DNA of 64,000 nucleotides, taken from Pseudorasbora parva. Its lineage: Eukaryota; Chordata; Actinopteri; Cypriniformes; Gobionidae. How positions within the stretch are numbered: the first letter of the stretch is position 1; each line of letters starts with the position of its first letter. Shown here piece by piece: positions 25,627 through 43,800 of the stretch. The position numbers and the translations under genes are program-made. A model generated the notes under the pieces. The model had not been told where the DNA came from, did not search any database, and saw only the letters and a program-made list of their open reading frames with translations. The stretch covers positions 48,337,153-48,401,152 of the forward strand of contig NC_090175.1 of NCBI RefSeq assembly GCF_024679245.1, in the 5' to 3' direction.

Positions 25627-26712
25627 TTAAATACTCTCACACGAACTCTGATCGTATCAGTGATGGTGACCTTATATCATTCCACTGTCAGAAAAGTCAC
25701 AAAAACCACCTTCAACAGTAGTTTTAAATCAAAAGATGCCTGTGATTTAGAGGCTTAACTTGATTTCATTCCCAATGAAACATCTGTTGCCCCTGAACAG
25801 GGAGTCTTTAAAAGCCCATTACAACAGCACAAGTCATGACAGCATCATAAAAATCACTAAGAACTGGCAAGGCATCAGAGCAGCCAGAACCATTTACAAG
25901 ATGAACTGATGAAGGTTGTAAGGACAATATTAAAATGTTGCAGCAAAATGAGCTATGAACTTAATAATAAACAACCTTCACACCCAGTACAGAAAGATCC
26001 AGAAATGCTAAATGAAAAAGGAGACTCTTAAATGACTTTGCTTCCAAAACAACAACAAATGCTCTTTTAAGTACATTTTTCATGCACAAAGCCCTCATCA
26101 AATTCTTCATACACACTTCAAACACATTCTGACATGCATTATGGAACAGGCCGAATACATCTTGGGGATGATCTAGAATTATGCCTATGGTGAGTGTGTT
26201 TTTCACAAAAGGGCACATGTATCTTCTGTTCATGCCCCAGATAAAAACCCAAACAGGCAAACGCTGTCTGTAAAGTGCCACGTGCAGCGATCTGACCTCT
26301 TATTTCTCTGACTTTGGTGAAATTATCCCAGTACGCCACACTTGATTACCTGCGCATCAGTTTGCAAGGTGCTGCAGACAATGCAGATATCACATACACA
26401 CACACACACGCACATTTTTAACGCTCAGCTTGCTTGTTAGCTTGTTTCCTAAAGGAAGTGAGGGGGATGAAATGACCCAGATATGTTCACCCCTTAATGT
26501 TAGGAAATGTGTTCCATTAGCCTCTGTGATCTCACTGGGTTGAGAGGAGGAGAGCCATAGCAACCAGCTGAGCATCACCACCTCCTCTCACTAGTGCGGT
26601 TTAGAGTTCAGGATTTCAAAGACTGTCATTACAGTGGCACCTGCAGCTGAAAAGGCGAGAATGGGTGTTAAAAAAACATGACCATCCGATGGCATTTTTC
26701 TTTTTTCAATGC
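25627..26712. other. Intergenic DNA, nothing recognised
   Basis: The 106-residue minus-strand frame at 25961-26281 has no motif I recognise and is not called. Confidence 0.45.
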
Positions 26713-26822
<110 letters not shown>

Positions 26823-27214
26823 TGGTAAGCAAATCCTGATCATTAAAAAATTGCATCTACTGTTTAAAAGGATGATTTGGTAAAAAAACAAATGTTTATG
26901 TGTATTGAAGGATGCATTTTATTTGTGCTTGTTCCCCAAGAATAAAACCCACGACCTTGCAATGATCTACAGGCTGCACATCGCTCAGAACTGAACTGAG
27001 TGTCCCTTTTGAATTCCAATTCAATTTGTGAACTTGAACTGAGGTAGCCAACAGGGAGCAGAACTCTATGACTCCATTAGGTTTTCAAATATATATTGTT
27101 ATTCATAAATATTAGCATACAAACAAAATAAGAGATATTTCCAGAACAGTGGAAAAAAGTTATGATTTAATTCCATCGATTTTAATAATTACATCCTCAC
27201 ATGTGTAACTGTAA

Positions 27215-27222
<8 letters not shown>

Positions 27223-27268
<46 letters not shown>
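27223..27268. repeat. (AT)n microsatellite
   Basis: About 46 bases of AT repeat next to a poly-A run. Confidence 0.95.
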
Positions 27269-27272
<4 letters not shown>

Positions 27273-27775
27273 TCCACTATTGTTTCATACAGAATTGTTC
27301 TCTCTACAGTAATGCAATTACATAAAAAGTAACTAAACTACAGGAAAAATGAAGAGTCATCCCTTACTTTACTTTTTCGAGGGAAAAGTACAGTAATTCC
27401 TTCATTAGTAATGCACTGCAGAAACACTGGATGATAAATTATTAATATATTAATTATTAATGAATGGCAATATACTATACATGTTTACTCTTTATTTTCC
27501 ATTATATTTATTAAATTACTTCTAGGAATTTAATATGTTGGAGGAATTTCCCAAAATTATTTTCAATTCAACTTTCTGTGGCCAATTCAATTCAAATTCT
27601 TACTCCTGGGTTAAAATGGAGTTGAACTAATAATCAGCTGAACTACAGGAAGGAAGAACAGAAAATGACATATTTTGACATATTACCAAATATTCTAGAG
27701 CAGCAGTATTATTTGTGTAATGTTAAACTACAAAGAAACATCAACGTAAAATAGACAATACTAAAAGGACATGAA

Positions 27776-27907
27776 AACAAAAATCATGTTATGTTATAGG
27801 CCTATATATATTTCATAACAATTAAATGATCCATGTGATCCAAAGACAAACATACTGCACTTAAGTGCCTCCTAATAAAAACTAAAAATAGGGTTTCAAA
27901 AACAACT

Positions 27908-27910
<3 letters not shown>
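27776..27910. repeat. Paralogous empty site of the 23353-23779 MITE
   Basis: Shares ATCATGTTATGTTATAGGC and AATAAAAACTAAAAATA with 23325-23345 and 23791-23808, but has one TTAA (27861-27864) in GCACTTAAGTGCC and no MITE. It holds about 55 extra bases between the two shared blocks that the 23-kb copy lacks. Confidence 0.75.
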
Positions 27911-27947
<37 letters not shown>

Positions 27948-27998
27948 CACACACACACACGCACACGCACACGCACACGCACACGCACACGCACACGC

Positions 27999-28069
<71 letters not shown>
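27911..28069. repeat. (CA)n / (CACACG)n compound microsatellite
   Basis: About 159 bases. The central part (27960-28006) alternates CACACG hexamers, flanked by pure CA. Confidence 0.97.
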
Positions 28070-28070
<1 letters not shown>

Positions 28071-28321
28071 GCAAAGTGCTACAAGCATTTGTGAGCAGTC
28101 CAACACATTCTAAACACCATATTTGCATTAAAAGTGCTCACATTGCCTTCAGGTTTCATTTTAACTAGTGAACTCTCTTGGTCTGTTAAGGGATTAAATG
28201 TCCCAGACGGTGTTTGTTAATTAGTGCTGCAATTTTCAAGAGTCTGAGCAACATTCCTAGTGAAGAACAAATCAATGAAATAAAGCAATACATAAAACAA
28301 GCGATATGAGCTTGATTGTAA

Positions 28322-30743
<2,422 letters not shown>

Positions 30744-31010
30744 AGCCAAGTCAAGTCAACTTTATTTATATATCGCTTTTACAATGACGACTGTTTCAAA
30801 GCAGCTTCACAGTGTTAAACAGGACAATATTGCAACAAAATTTGATTCAGCTGTACAGTCGTTCTGGAGAATACGGTAATGTTATCAGCTTATTTTAATT
30901 TATCATAAAGCGATAATTTTGGCAGATCAGTATTATAGTTTATACAATTAATTAAGACCTAAAAAATGCATTTTATTTGGATATTTAGTTGAATAACTTG
31001 GATCATAATT
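30744..31010 (-). repeat. Retroelement 3' tail repeat, copy 1
   Basis: On the minus strand it ends in a tail with TATATAAATAAAGTTGACTTGA. About 265 bases match the copy at 33961-34245, including GTGTTAAACAGGACAATATT and TTATCAGCTTATTTTAATTT. The tail and tandem short repeat suggest a SINE/LINE 3' end. The family is unnamed here. Confidence 0.6.
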
Positions 31011-31349
31011 TTAGTGTCCCCAACTGAGCAAGCCAAGCCAAAGGCGACAGTGGCAAAGAACCAAAACTCTATCAGGGCATGATGGAGAAAAATAAACCTT
31101 GGGAGAAACCACACTCAGTCGGGGTGCCAGTTCTCCTCTGGCCTATTAACAAACAGTGTATGATTATTATTCTGGCAACCTAACAGGTCAGAAATCATAT
31201 TAGATCAGAATACTCAAAATTTCTGGGTATCACGCAAGAGACGGGTTTATTGAGGATGACGCTGTCAGACACAGAGGGATTAGTGCAAGTGCAAGGTTTA
31301 TTAACAGAGGTTTCAAACACAGGTGATACTTAGAAGGTGGATGACACTC

Positions 31350-31425
31350 AGACGACGAAGGTGAAGGTGAAGACAATAATGGTGGTGAAGACGAAGATGA
31401 CGACGATGACGACGACAAAGATGGG
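31350..31425. repeat. GAN-rich imperfect triplet repeat
   Basis: Imperfect GAC/GAA/GGT triplets (for example GATGACGACGATGACGACGA). The Ser-rich minus-strand frame across it is low-complexity and not called. Confidence 0.6.
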
Positions 31426-31533
31426 TACAGATGAGGGCTTCTTGGAAGGACAGGTAGTTAATGGTAGGATCGGTGCAAGACCAGACAATGGGAGTGAAGG
31501 TGAGCCCGGTTAATATAGTGGTGACTGGTGATT

Positions 31534-31810
31534 AATGTCGTGGAATGTATACACCAAAACTCATTTTGGCGTGCATATGATATTTTTTGCGTGCATATGA
31601 TATGCATTTTATGGCATATTATACATACGAACCCCCCACCCCACTACCCTAAACCTACCCAAGAGAGCGTGTCATAAATACGCCATGAAGTGCGTATCAT
31701 ATGCACGCGAAAAACAGCGTATCATATGCACGCCAAAATGAGTTTTGCCGTATACATTCCACAACATTGCACACTCGTACTATTTATACGCATTTATGTG
31801 TGATTGGGTA
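31534..31810. mobile_element. Palindromic MITE, copy C (left end truncated)
   Basis: Same family as 5937-6696 and 21291-21605: AATGTCGTGGAATGTATAC at the left, the C-rich centre at 31631-31661, and the inverted arm ending at the GTGTGATTGGG terminus. The outer 30-40 bases of the left arm are missing. Confidence 0.8.
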
Positions 31811-32289
31811 GGTTCAGAATGATGGTGATGGGGGCGTGGCAGTGACTGATGATTGTGACGGCGTGACAGACGCGTTGATTACACAAGAATATGAATATTT
31901 GAAGGATCTTCATAATTGCAAGAAGGATTTTGCAATTATAATTTATCAAATGAGAGAATAATTGTGAGAATATAAAGCCATTATATTATATAATATATAG
32001 CCATTAGAATATAAAAACCTTTTACACTTTGTGTATAGAGAAAAGGACATCCTTAAACCAATATGCATTTTTAACAAAAATGTGCAAGATCATAGGATTG
32101 GTTTGCAGAAAATCTTTTTTTTACCATTTAAAGTGCATCCCTAGTTACTAAAATTCCTTTAAAAATTTTTTTATAAAATCAAGATTTTGTGATTTGATAA
32201 ATCCCTTTAACCTTCATTTAACTGAGAAAAATACAAAGATGTCCATTGTTTTCAGTGGGCAATTAATTGTATTTTGTAAATATAAACAA
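31811..32289. other. Intergenic DNA, nothing recognised
   Basis: AT-rich sequence with a small TATA palindrome near 31985. No gene evidence. Confidence 0.5.
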
Positions 32290-32737
32290 ATTTAGATTTG
32301 AATGGCTGCAACACACTCCCAAAAAATTGGGACAGAGGCAAAATAAAAGTGAAAAGATTATAAACTATCCCAGTTAAACTGCTTTGAAGCAGTCTATAAT
32401 TAGCAGGTGAATTGGTGAGTGTAAGTGACTAGGTATAAAAAGAGCATTCACCAAAACTCGCCAATTTTTGAAAAGAAAAAACAGACTTTGAGTTGAGACT
32501 GAGTTCTCAGTCCCAAAGATGAAAGGGACCATCCAGACTTTCATCAGTGACCAGTGCAAAAGCAAACATCTGTCATGGTATGGGTGCATTAGTGAAAACA
32601 GCATGGGTGACTTGCATATGTGTGAAGATGTTTAGGCATATACTGGGATTGACTTGCTGTCATCAAGACAACATCTTTCCTGGAAAGCTAGAGTGTGCTA
32701 GGCCTCATTCTGCATGTGCTATATAGTGGTTTCTTAA

Positions 32738-33584
32738 GGCTCGTTTCCATCGAGTGGTGCGGTATGGTTCAGTACAATACACAACAATTAAACAACAATA
32801 TTGGACATACAGCAGATCTTGTTCTTGTTTCTCTGCATGTGGCTGTTTGTCACAAGAAGATAAGCGCTGTCATAAGGCGCTTCTCAATTCCAAGTACACA
32901 AACTTCAGACTTGACAAGTCCAAATCAGGAGAATGAACTCCCGAGGACGCGAGTCTGGTAATTATGCAAATGTATAGCCGCGTTCTTGACAGTGTCAAAA
33001 GGGGCTCTCGGCGGGTTTAAAGAGCGCTGAGCACCCGGTGATCGCCTGGATCTCACAGCGCCGAAAACGGCAGATCAATTTTTTTAAATAGGCATTCTCT
33101 TTATACACTCTAAAAAATGCTGGGTTAAAAACAACCCAAGTTGGGTTGAAAATGCACCAACCCAACAAATGGGTTGTTTTAACCCAGTGGTTGAGTTGTT
33201 TTAACCTAGTGGCTGGGTTAAATGTTGCTTAAGACAACCCAATTGCTGGGTAAGAAGAACTCAACCATTGGGTTAAAACAACCCAATTGTTGGGTTGGTG
33301 CATTTTCAACCCAACTTGGGTTGTTTTTAACCCAGCATGTTTTAGAGTGTAAATAAACCACAGATTTGAGCTATAAACAACTACATTCTCGCCTGAAAAA
33401 CTCTTAAAACTAAATTTTGTGACACAATAACAGTAGTATTTTATTGTATATTAAAAAATGCTGCCTCGTGTTGTCATTCCCCTTGTAGCACAAACAAGTG
33501 ACGATTCTGTCAACCATGTTCTGCAGTGGGTCTAGTGCCACCCTTTAGTACTGAACCACTGCGCTAGGTACCCCAACGAAAGGG
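32738..33584. mobile_element. Non-autonomous DNA element inside the DDE remnant
   Basis: The left end GGCTCGTTTCCATCGAGTGG, after TTAA at 32734-32737, corresponds imperfectly and inverted to the right end containing GTACTGAACCACTGCGC and ACGAAAGGG. It separates the two halves of the older element and is itself interrupted at 33104-33351. Confidence 0.5.
33104..33351. mobile_element. Palindromic MITE rich in GGGTT/AACCC
   Basis: The ends TACACTCTAAAAAATGCTGG and the inverted CCAGCATGTTTTAGAGTGTA enclose arms of about 75 bases with repeated AACCCAAGTTGGGTT-type units. 248 bases, non-coding, near-perfect hairpin. Confidence 0.85.
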
Positions 33585-33960
33585 TGCCAAAAAGGTGTGT
33601 CTATTATTGAAAATGTATGGTCAATCATGAAAAGGAGAATCAGAGAATAATGACCTGACTGTTGACAGCTATATTGTGTCAGGCGAGATTGGGCAAACAT
33701 TTCACAAGAAAAACTGCAACAATTAGTATGCTTAATTCCCAAATATTTAAAAAGTGTAATGAAAAGGAAAGGTGATGTGACACGGTGGTTTTTTGGAATG
33801 TGTTGCAGCTATTAAAATTATATATATATACAAAATACAATTAATTTGGCCAGTAAAAACATTTGAATTTGTTTTCTTAGTATACTTTTGTCAATTAAAT
33901 AAAGGTTCAAGAGAATAAACAAATCTGATTTTTTACATTTTTATTGCATTTTACAAAATG

Positions 33961-34245
33961 TCAATCAATCAATCAATCAACTTTATTTATATAGCGCTTT
34001 TACAATCACGATTGTGTCAAAGCAGCTTCACAGTGTCAAACAGGATAATATTGCAACAAAATTAGATTTGGCTGTACAGTTGTTCTGGAGAAAACTGTGA
34101 TGTTATCAGCTTATTTTAATTTATCATATAGCGACAATGTTGGCATATTAGTATTATAGTTTATAGAATGAAATAAGACCTAATTCATACATTTTATTTG
34201 TATAATTAGTTGAATAACTTTAATCATAATTTTAGTGTCCCAAAT
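33961..34245 (-). repeat. Retroelement 3' tail repeat, copy 2
   Basis: Same family as 30744-31010. On the minus strand it ends AGTTGATTGATTGATTGA, a tandem 4-base tail typical of some SINE/LINE 3' ends. Confidence 0.65.
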
Positions 34246-37200
34246 AAGTGCCCAAAATGTCACAAAGCTGCATTCGTGACTAAAACATCACATCTAGTTA
34301 TATTCAGCTGCTCCAATCAAATGCAAAAGACAAGTTGTTGAATCATAGTGCTAAAATACAGTTTTATAGAAAGTTAGAGCGAAAGATTGATAGAGAAATG
34401 TAAAAAAAGAATAAAAGGATGTGCTGGGTAAGCAATATTCACATAGCACAGGTATAACCCAGTCTCATCTTGCCTGCAAATGCCCAATAAAGCAATATGT
34501 CAAATTGTAAAGTAGTACCAGTGCATAAAAGTATATTTATAATGCAAGCCTGGCACAAATGCACATAAACTGAAAATGACCCTCTGAGACTAGAGAGCAC
34601 AGAAAATCGAATATAGCTTATATATACATATAAATTTGTCTCCTGTGTCAATATCCTCACAATGGCCAAAGGTCAAACTATATCATTGCAATGAGGCTAG
34701 ACAGCTAGATTACAGTGCTCTTGTCCAGATGATTAAGGTCTGCTAGCAGATATGTGACTATAGCTCCTGCTGTTCATCAGATTGCCTTGTTCGTGAACGT
34801 AGGGGTTGGGAAAGCTCTTTATCGTCTGCCACAGGAGGTGGCCTACTTGACAGCTGGCTACATATCGACCTTTGGAGAAAAGTATTTCAACGTCAGGCTG
34901 CAGGTGCAAAGTGCCGGTCACAGCCATGAACATAAAGTTAAAATGTGTATATTTCTCCTATGCTTGTACAAATCCTGGAAAGGCGAATGGCTATCTAGGT
35001 TTCTTGCATGGCTTTTATAATTGGTCAGACTTCTGCATGGGCAAGTGATTTGCCATGTTATTTTCATTAAAAAAATATTTTTTATTGTCTTAGATTCTCA
35101 TAATTTTCCATGGAAATCTTTGTCTATAAAAAAAAAAAGACTATCCATTTAAATTGTAATCAAAACATGGAAACTGACCTGTGATGTGACTATTCATCGT
35201 GAACTGCAATGAACAAAAACACGAGTTTTATCTGGAAATTGAAAGACCAAATGTTAGCAGCAATTTCTCAAAATAGCTTGAAATATCCTGAGTGTAAAAT
35301 GCAATATTGCGTCTATTTATCAGCATTATATATGAAGGTAGTCGGTCTGAGAGAAGAGGATACAGAGGATAGAAATAGATGGAGGCAGATGATTCGCTGT
35401 GAAGAAGCCAAAAGAAGAAGATATATGCACTTATTTAATAAATTACTTTGCCTTAACTAAAGGAACATATGGAACATTTATGCTTAAAAAATGTTTTTGT
35501 CAAATGGACGATTTATGTAAATTAACTAGTGAAGGTAAATAGAGGACTGGCTTGTGGTATCTAAAAACAAATCTAGTGGCATCTTAAATTCCATTTAAAT
35601 AAATGCATCTTATTACACGGTTCTACAGAATCCTTGATTCTGATTGGTCAATCGCGCCGTAGCAGTATGTTATGCTGCCTTCATGTGATAACAAATGTCC
35701 TACTTCCCACTTCTGAAGTTGAGATTATGAGCTCAAAAGGATTTATTTATGTGGCAAATAGCCATATAATAAGCGGGATAATGTACATCCAGCCAGAGTC
35801 CTAATCACTCTGTCAGGTTTATTCTGCAATTACAACCCATTTTTTATTTGAAAAAGAAAAAGGTAATTTTATTAATCAACTATCCATATATACTAAAGCT
35901 GGTTTGTAGGCATTTATTTAAAAAAATACTGTCAGTCTGACTAGCATTAATGAAGCAACATCGTGAAAATATAGTGATGGTTCACACCTGAAAATGTTAA
36001 ATTGATTATGAGATTGTACAGAACTAACACAGAAAGTGTGGTCTGTTTTGCTCACAGGTATTAGTAATGAGCAAGCACATACCCTGATGGTCTAAAGCCA
36101 TTTTAAACATCTATGTCTTTAAATGAAAATTTTAACTTATCTTGATACAGTATACCATTTTTTAGAATGATAATCTCACTGTTCTAGATACTGATTCTGC
36201 ACATGCATTGTCTAAATGTACAAACAAAATTAATTGTGTACATGTAAGAGCTCACTGCTTGGGAGGTGGGGGTTAAATCAGTATTTCTACATGCCGTCAG
36301 TCACAATCCAAGCTCAGATATATTAAGGGTGAGAAAAGTCATGCTTGGATCATTTTTTTCTGCGGGGCCCACTATCTTATGATACCCTCATAAGTAACAA
36401 TGTGTCCCGTGTGTGTGGCTTATATGAGGTTGCTTGAAAGAAAGGAGAATTTATTTCATTTTTCCTCTAGTCTTGTTTTTGACATATGGGCTCTGCCACC
36501 TGAACCCGTTTTCACAGCACCTTGAGACTGCTGCTTGACCTCATCTGTCTAACTTATCCATTTTTCATGCACGAGAGTGCATATGTGTGTGTATCTGTGT
36601 GTGCTTGTTTTATTGGACTGTATCTATAACATATAACCAAGCACTGAAAGGCCCTCGACTTTATTAATAAGATTTACTCCAAATTTAAAACGCTTGGCAA
36701 TTGGCTCTTAAAATGATACATTGCTTTGGGCACTTTCATTCCACAAATAGCCTCCCAACCAGAAAGAGAATCAAAAAATATAAGGACTTAGATGCTGCTT
36801 TTATATACATATAGAGTTGTGCAGGTATCGCATCACTTTGTAGGACAAAATAAATTTACATTGAAGCACTTCTGGTTCCATCATCCTGAAGTTAATGGGT
36901 TGTTTAAATGGGATTTTGGTCTGTGGTGAACACTAGATCAAGACAGTTTCACGTTTTAGTCTATGACATAAAATACATCAGTTTTAACCCACTTTTTTAA
37001 GCTGTTATACGTCTTTTAAAAAACGGTTTCTAAAGTGGCTAAATGGGATGACAGAAGCAGTCGGGGAGATTAAACGTCATCACTCCGATCAGTCGGCTTT
37101 TACAGCCTTGTTGCGCTCATAATTGTGCTCTTATAAACTATTCTAATGCAAATGTTCTGGGAAAATGTCTTTACATAAAAAAAGTTGTCAGAAGCTTAGT

Positions 37201-37924
37201 GATGGTGGCATTGAAGTTGAGAGACTGTGATGTAGTTTGTTTATAGCCTACCTTTAGCTTCTGGTCTTTTACTTACTTCATTATCCTGATCGACGAAATG
37301 TCTAAGTATCATAAACTTTTGTTGATCACAGTGCTTATTTTTTTTGCGATAATCCAAAAGCCTATATGGAAAAATCCCATTAGGTTTTTGTCAAAGGAAC
37401 CAGTGATGTTAACTGCCGATTGGCCTACAAAGTGATGTCATACTTGCACCACTCTATTCCTTTTCTTCTTGCACTTGCTTGAATGTAAAGCATAGTACAG
37501 TTAAAGAACTGGACAGGTCAGTTTGTAGGAGGCAACAGTCTTTTTATAAAATACCATTACCACCATATGACCTCTGCCATTTACTTTATGAAGAAAAAAC
37601 AGGAAGCACAGAGCTATACATCTAAAGCAGATTCACTAAACAACTACCCACCTTAACATTTATTCTCAATCATGTTCAAAGTGCACTATGTAATTGAGGT
37701 CAAAATTATACATGATCATGGAACAGTATAATGTTACATAAGCTTTATATTTCAGATAAATGCTGTTCTTTTGAACTTTCTACTCATCAAAGAATTGAAA
37801 AAACATAGTTTTCAAAATTGATAATAATCATAAATATTAGAATGATTTCTGAAGTAATGATGCTGAAATTGTGTATTTTTTATCAAATAAATACAGCCTT
37901 GGTGAGCATTACTTCTTGAACGGC

Positions 37925-37928
<4 letters not shown>
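34246..37928. other. Intergenic DNA, no recognised gene
   Basis: The 34754-35020 frame lies in a GC-richer patch (34760-34930) but has no motif I know. 35620-35660 (GATTCTGATTGGTCAATCGC) resembles the end of a fish repeat. No exon can be supported. Confidence 0.4.
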
Positions 37929-40852
<2,924 letters not shown>

Positions 40853-43800
40853 CTACAGGAAGGATGACTGGTTGGGGATGAAAAGTCTTTGGGCAGAGGA
40901 GCAGGAGATGGGTAGGGGTGGTGAGATGGGGGCCATGGGGTATGCTGGGTAAGGCAGAGACCTGCATCCAAAAGACAGGAAACCAGAGCCAGAAGGTGCA
41001 GGAGAAGAAACATTCACAGGAGAGCCAGGGGAACTGATAGAACAATCTGTCATATGAAAACACAAAAAACAAACACACATAAACACACTTTAACATATAC
41101 CTGGTACATACTGACATTAGTTTGCACAATATATACTGGTACCATATCGATTATTAGGTGACATTTTAGTGTGACACAAATATTAGTGACATTTTAATTT
41201 ATCTGTAACAATCAATTTGGGTAAATATCAGTTGATATTTCATTTACAGGAAATTGGGGGTTGGAAGAATTTCATTTTAATATCAGTGCACTCCTAATTT
41301 CAAGATGTAACCTGGTATTCCTTTAAATGGTGTACTGAAACAAAAACTATAGAAACCAGAGAACATCTGAGAGAAACTAACCTAAGTTCCAGAGCGCATT
41401 CTGAGCAGCAAGCTCCTTGGCATCCTCTAATATGGTGCAGACTTTATCAGGCATGAAGCTGCTTCTGGTGCTGCTGATGACTACTTTGTAGATGAGCAGT
41501 ATTTTCCCCTCCTGTCCGGCTAGGGAGTAGAGGTGATACTCTGGCAGAGACCAATCATTCTTGTGGCAGTAGTAATCCAGCAAGGATACAGCTGAGCTCA
41601 GCTGGCTGGGCTTCAGGCTGTTTAGGCTGACTGGGACCAGAGTGGATCCTGGTAGGAATGGATAAACACAGCGATCTAAGTCCACTGTATACGGGCTGCC
41701 CAAGTGAGGCGGCAGGCTGAGGGGGCGTCCGGTTAACCCATCACCCATTGCTCCTGTTCCCAAGCCGATTGTCACATCATCTCTGCTTTGGAACAAGAAG
41801 TTGGAATCATTGTAGTTTCCACCAGCTGCCACTCCATTGTGGCTACTCCGTGGTCCTGATCTTTTGTTTCCATCTTTGCTGACAGGCTTGGCAAGAGTCA
41901 CCTCGATGGGCGAACCATCAATAACTTTCCCATTCATTGACTCAAGAGCAGTTAGGGCATCCTCCCGGTTATAGAAGTGGATGAAGGCATAATCCGTCAG
42001 CTTCTTAACACGCTCCACAGAGCCAGGCTTCAAGCATGAAAACTCAGAGCGAAGCGTCTCCTCCGTGGTGCTCAGCATGAGGTTACGAACATAGAGGACT
42101 CGCACTCGTTGCATGGTTTCCTCATCTAATTCCTTTTCAGGTTCTGCCCAGTCGACCTGGATGGTGTGACCCCACAACTGAAATGTTCCTGAAACATCAA
42201 GTTGACATTGACACACATCAGGCAAGTTGCATATTTGTGAATAGTTCTAACAAGTGTAATGTTAAAATGTCATGCTCAGACCTTTGTGAAATATGCATGT
42301 AAAACTGAAACACCAAACGCCAAATTGGTTACACCTTTAAAATAGTGTGATAGTTGCATATTTTATATTTTCATTTGCAGCCTGCCTGCTTGATTACTAC
42401 AAATCATTGTTTTTTTAAATAACAAAAAAAAAAAAACACTGTCTACAGTTGGCACAAATAGTATGTCCAGACCCATACAATATAATTTGCTCACGTTATA
42501 ATAAATGAAGTTTCTATTTTTAGCATGCTCCTCCAGCCACTTTATTCCTATCTGTCTGAAATAAACATATGTATAAAAATATGATGGTTTTTTTTCTCAA
42601 TTTATTTTCCTTGGATTTCCTAGCAAAAATCACTTTTTATACTTCCATAATCTGGTGTATGCTTAATCAACTAAATGTATTTACAGGGTTAGTTAGTTAC
42701 CCAAAAATGAAAATTCTGTCATCAATTATTCAGCTTCATGTGGTACCAAACCTCTAAAGCCCCGTTTCCACCAAAATTACCCGGAACAATTTGTACCAGG
42801 AACTTTTTTACAGGAACTTTTCTCCCCCCCAGACCTGCAGCTGTCTGCGTTTCGACCGCGATAAAGTTCCGAGAAGATTAGGCAAATTAGTCCGGTGATG
42901 TAGGACTGCACGCGACTGTTCCTCCAAGCCAGTGACGGACAAGGGCTGTCACTTTTTATTCGATATTCGAATATGCATTCGAAGATGACGTGAAATATCC
43001 GTAATCGAACTATAAATAAACTATCCGGTTTTTAAAGTGCCATGTAGCGCTTTTTTTTTTTTTTTACTGTCGGTGCGTTTACATGGAGCACTGTAATCAG
43101 TTTAAAAGTCCAATCTGAAGGAAAATGCTCCATATAAACACATCAATCGTAATAAAAATGCCCAAACTGAATGAAATTGTAATCGTTTTGAGATGGGTGG
43201 ATAAATCTTTTCATGAATCGATCAAACGAAACATTTCACCATGTAAATGACCTGACCGGATTACTTTTGAGTGTGCGTCCTTATATGACAACAGCGCGCG
43301 CCCCACTGAAGAGCACACGTCGTGCTCATGCACCAAGCATGTTGACAAGAGAGGAAAATACATTTTTCTGAGGGATAATCTTTTTATTTCATAAGAAGTT
43401 ATGAAGATAATGTTGGCATAATGACACTGTCCCTAAGCCTATGTAAGCAAACAATCAACTTCTTCAACTGCGCCTGACATTATAATTAATTTTTTTCTGA
43501 GATGATTATTACACTTTACAACAAATTAATAGCTTTTATAAAACCGTAAAGTCCTGGTGGCCGTTGAGAGTTGCTATGGCATCCGTAAACACATTCCAGG
43601 CGCTGGAGATGACGGCGTTGTAGATAATTGAATATATTCGAATGCATTGCTTGATATTTGATATCCGTTCGAATTAGATTTTTTTTAAAAATGACAGCCC
43701 TAGCGGACAGTAATCATTTTTGTGTGTACCGATTGAAAGATTTAGTGGATTTAGTTATTATAAGCTATTTATTTGTTTAAATAATCATCTCAGAAAAAAT

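Larger units (their letters stand above)
32290..33960 (+). mobile_element. Decayed DDE-type transposon remnant with nested insertions
   Basis: Two halves of one old element are separated by a younger insertion. The left half is 32290-32737. The right half (about 33585-33960) still reads SIIENVWSIMKRRIRE and, later, IPKYLKSVMKRKGDVT, similar to the end of Tc1/mariner-like transposases (Ile-Glu-Asn-x-Trp-x-x-Met-Lys). Frames are broken throughout. The superfamily is uncertain. Confidence 0.5.

Noticed and set aside
33104..33351. microRNA precursor from the long hairpin
   Set aside because: Terminal inverted repeats and repeat-family appearance mark it as a MITE. The hairpin is far longer than a pre-miRNA.
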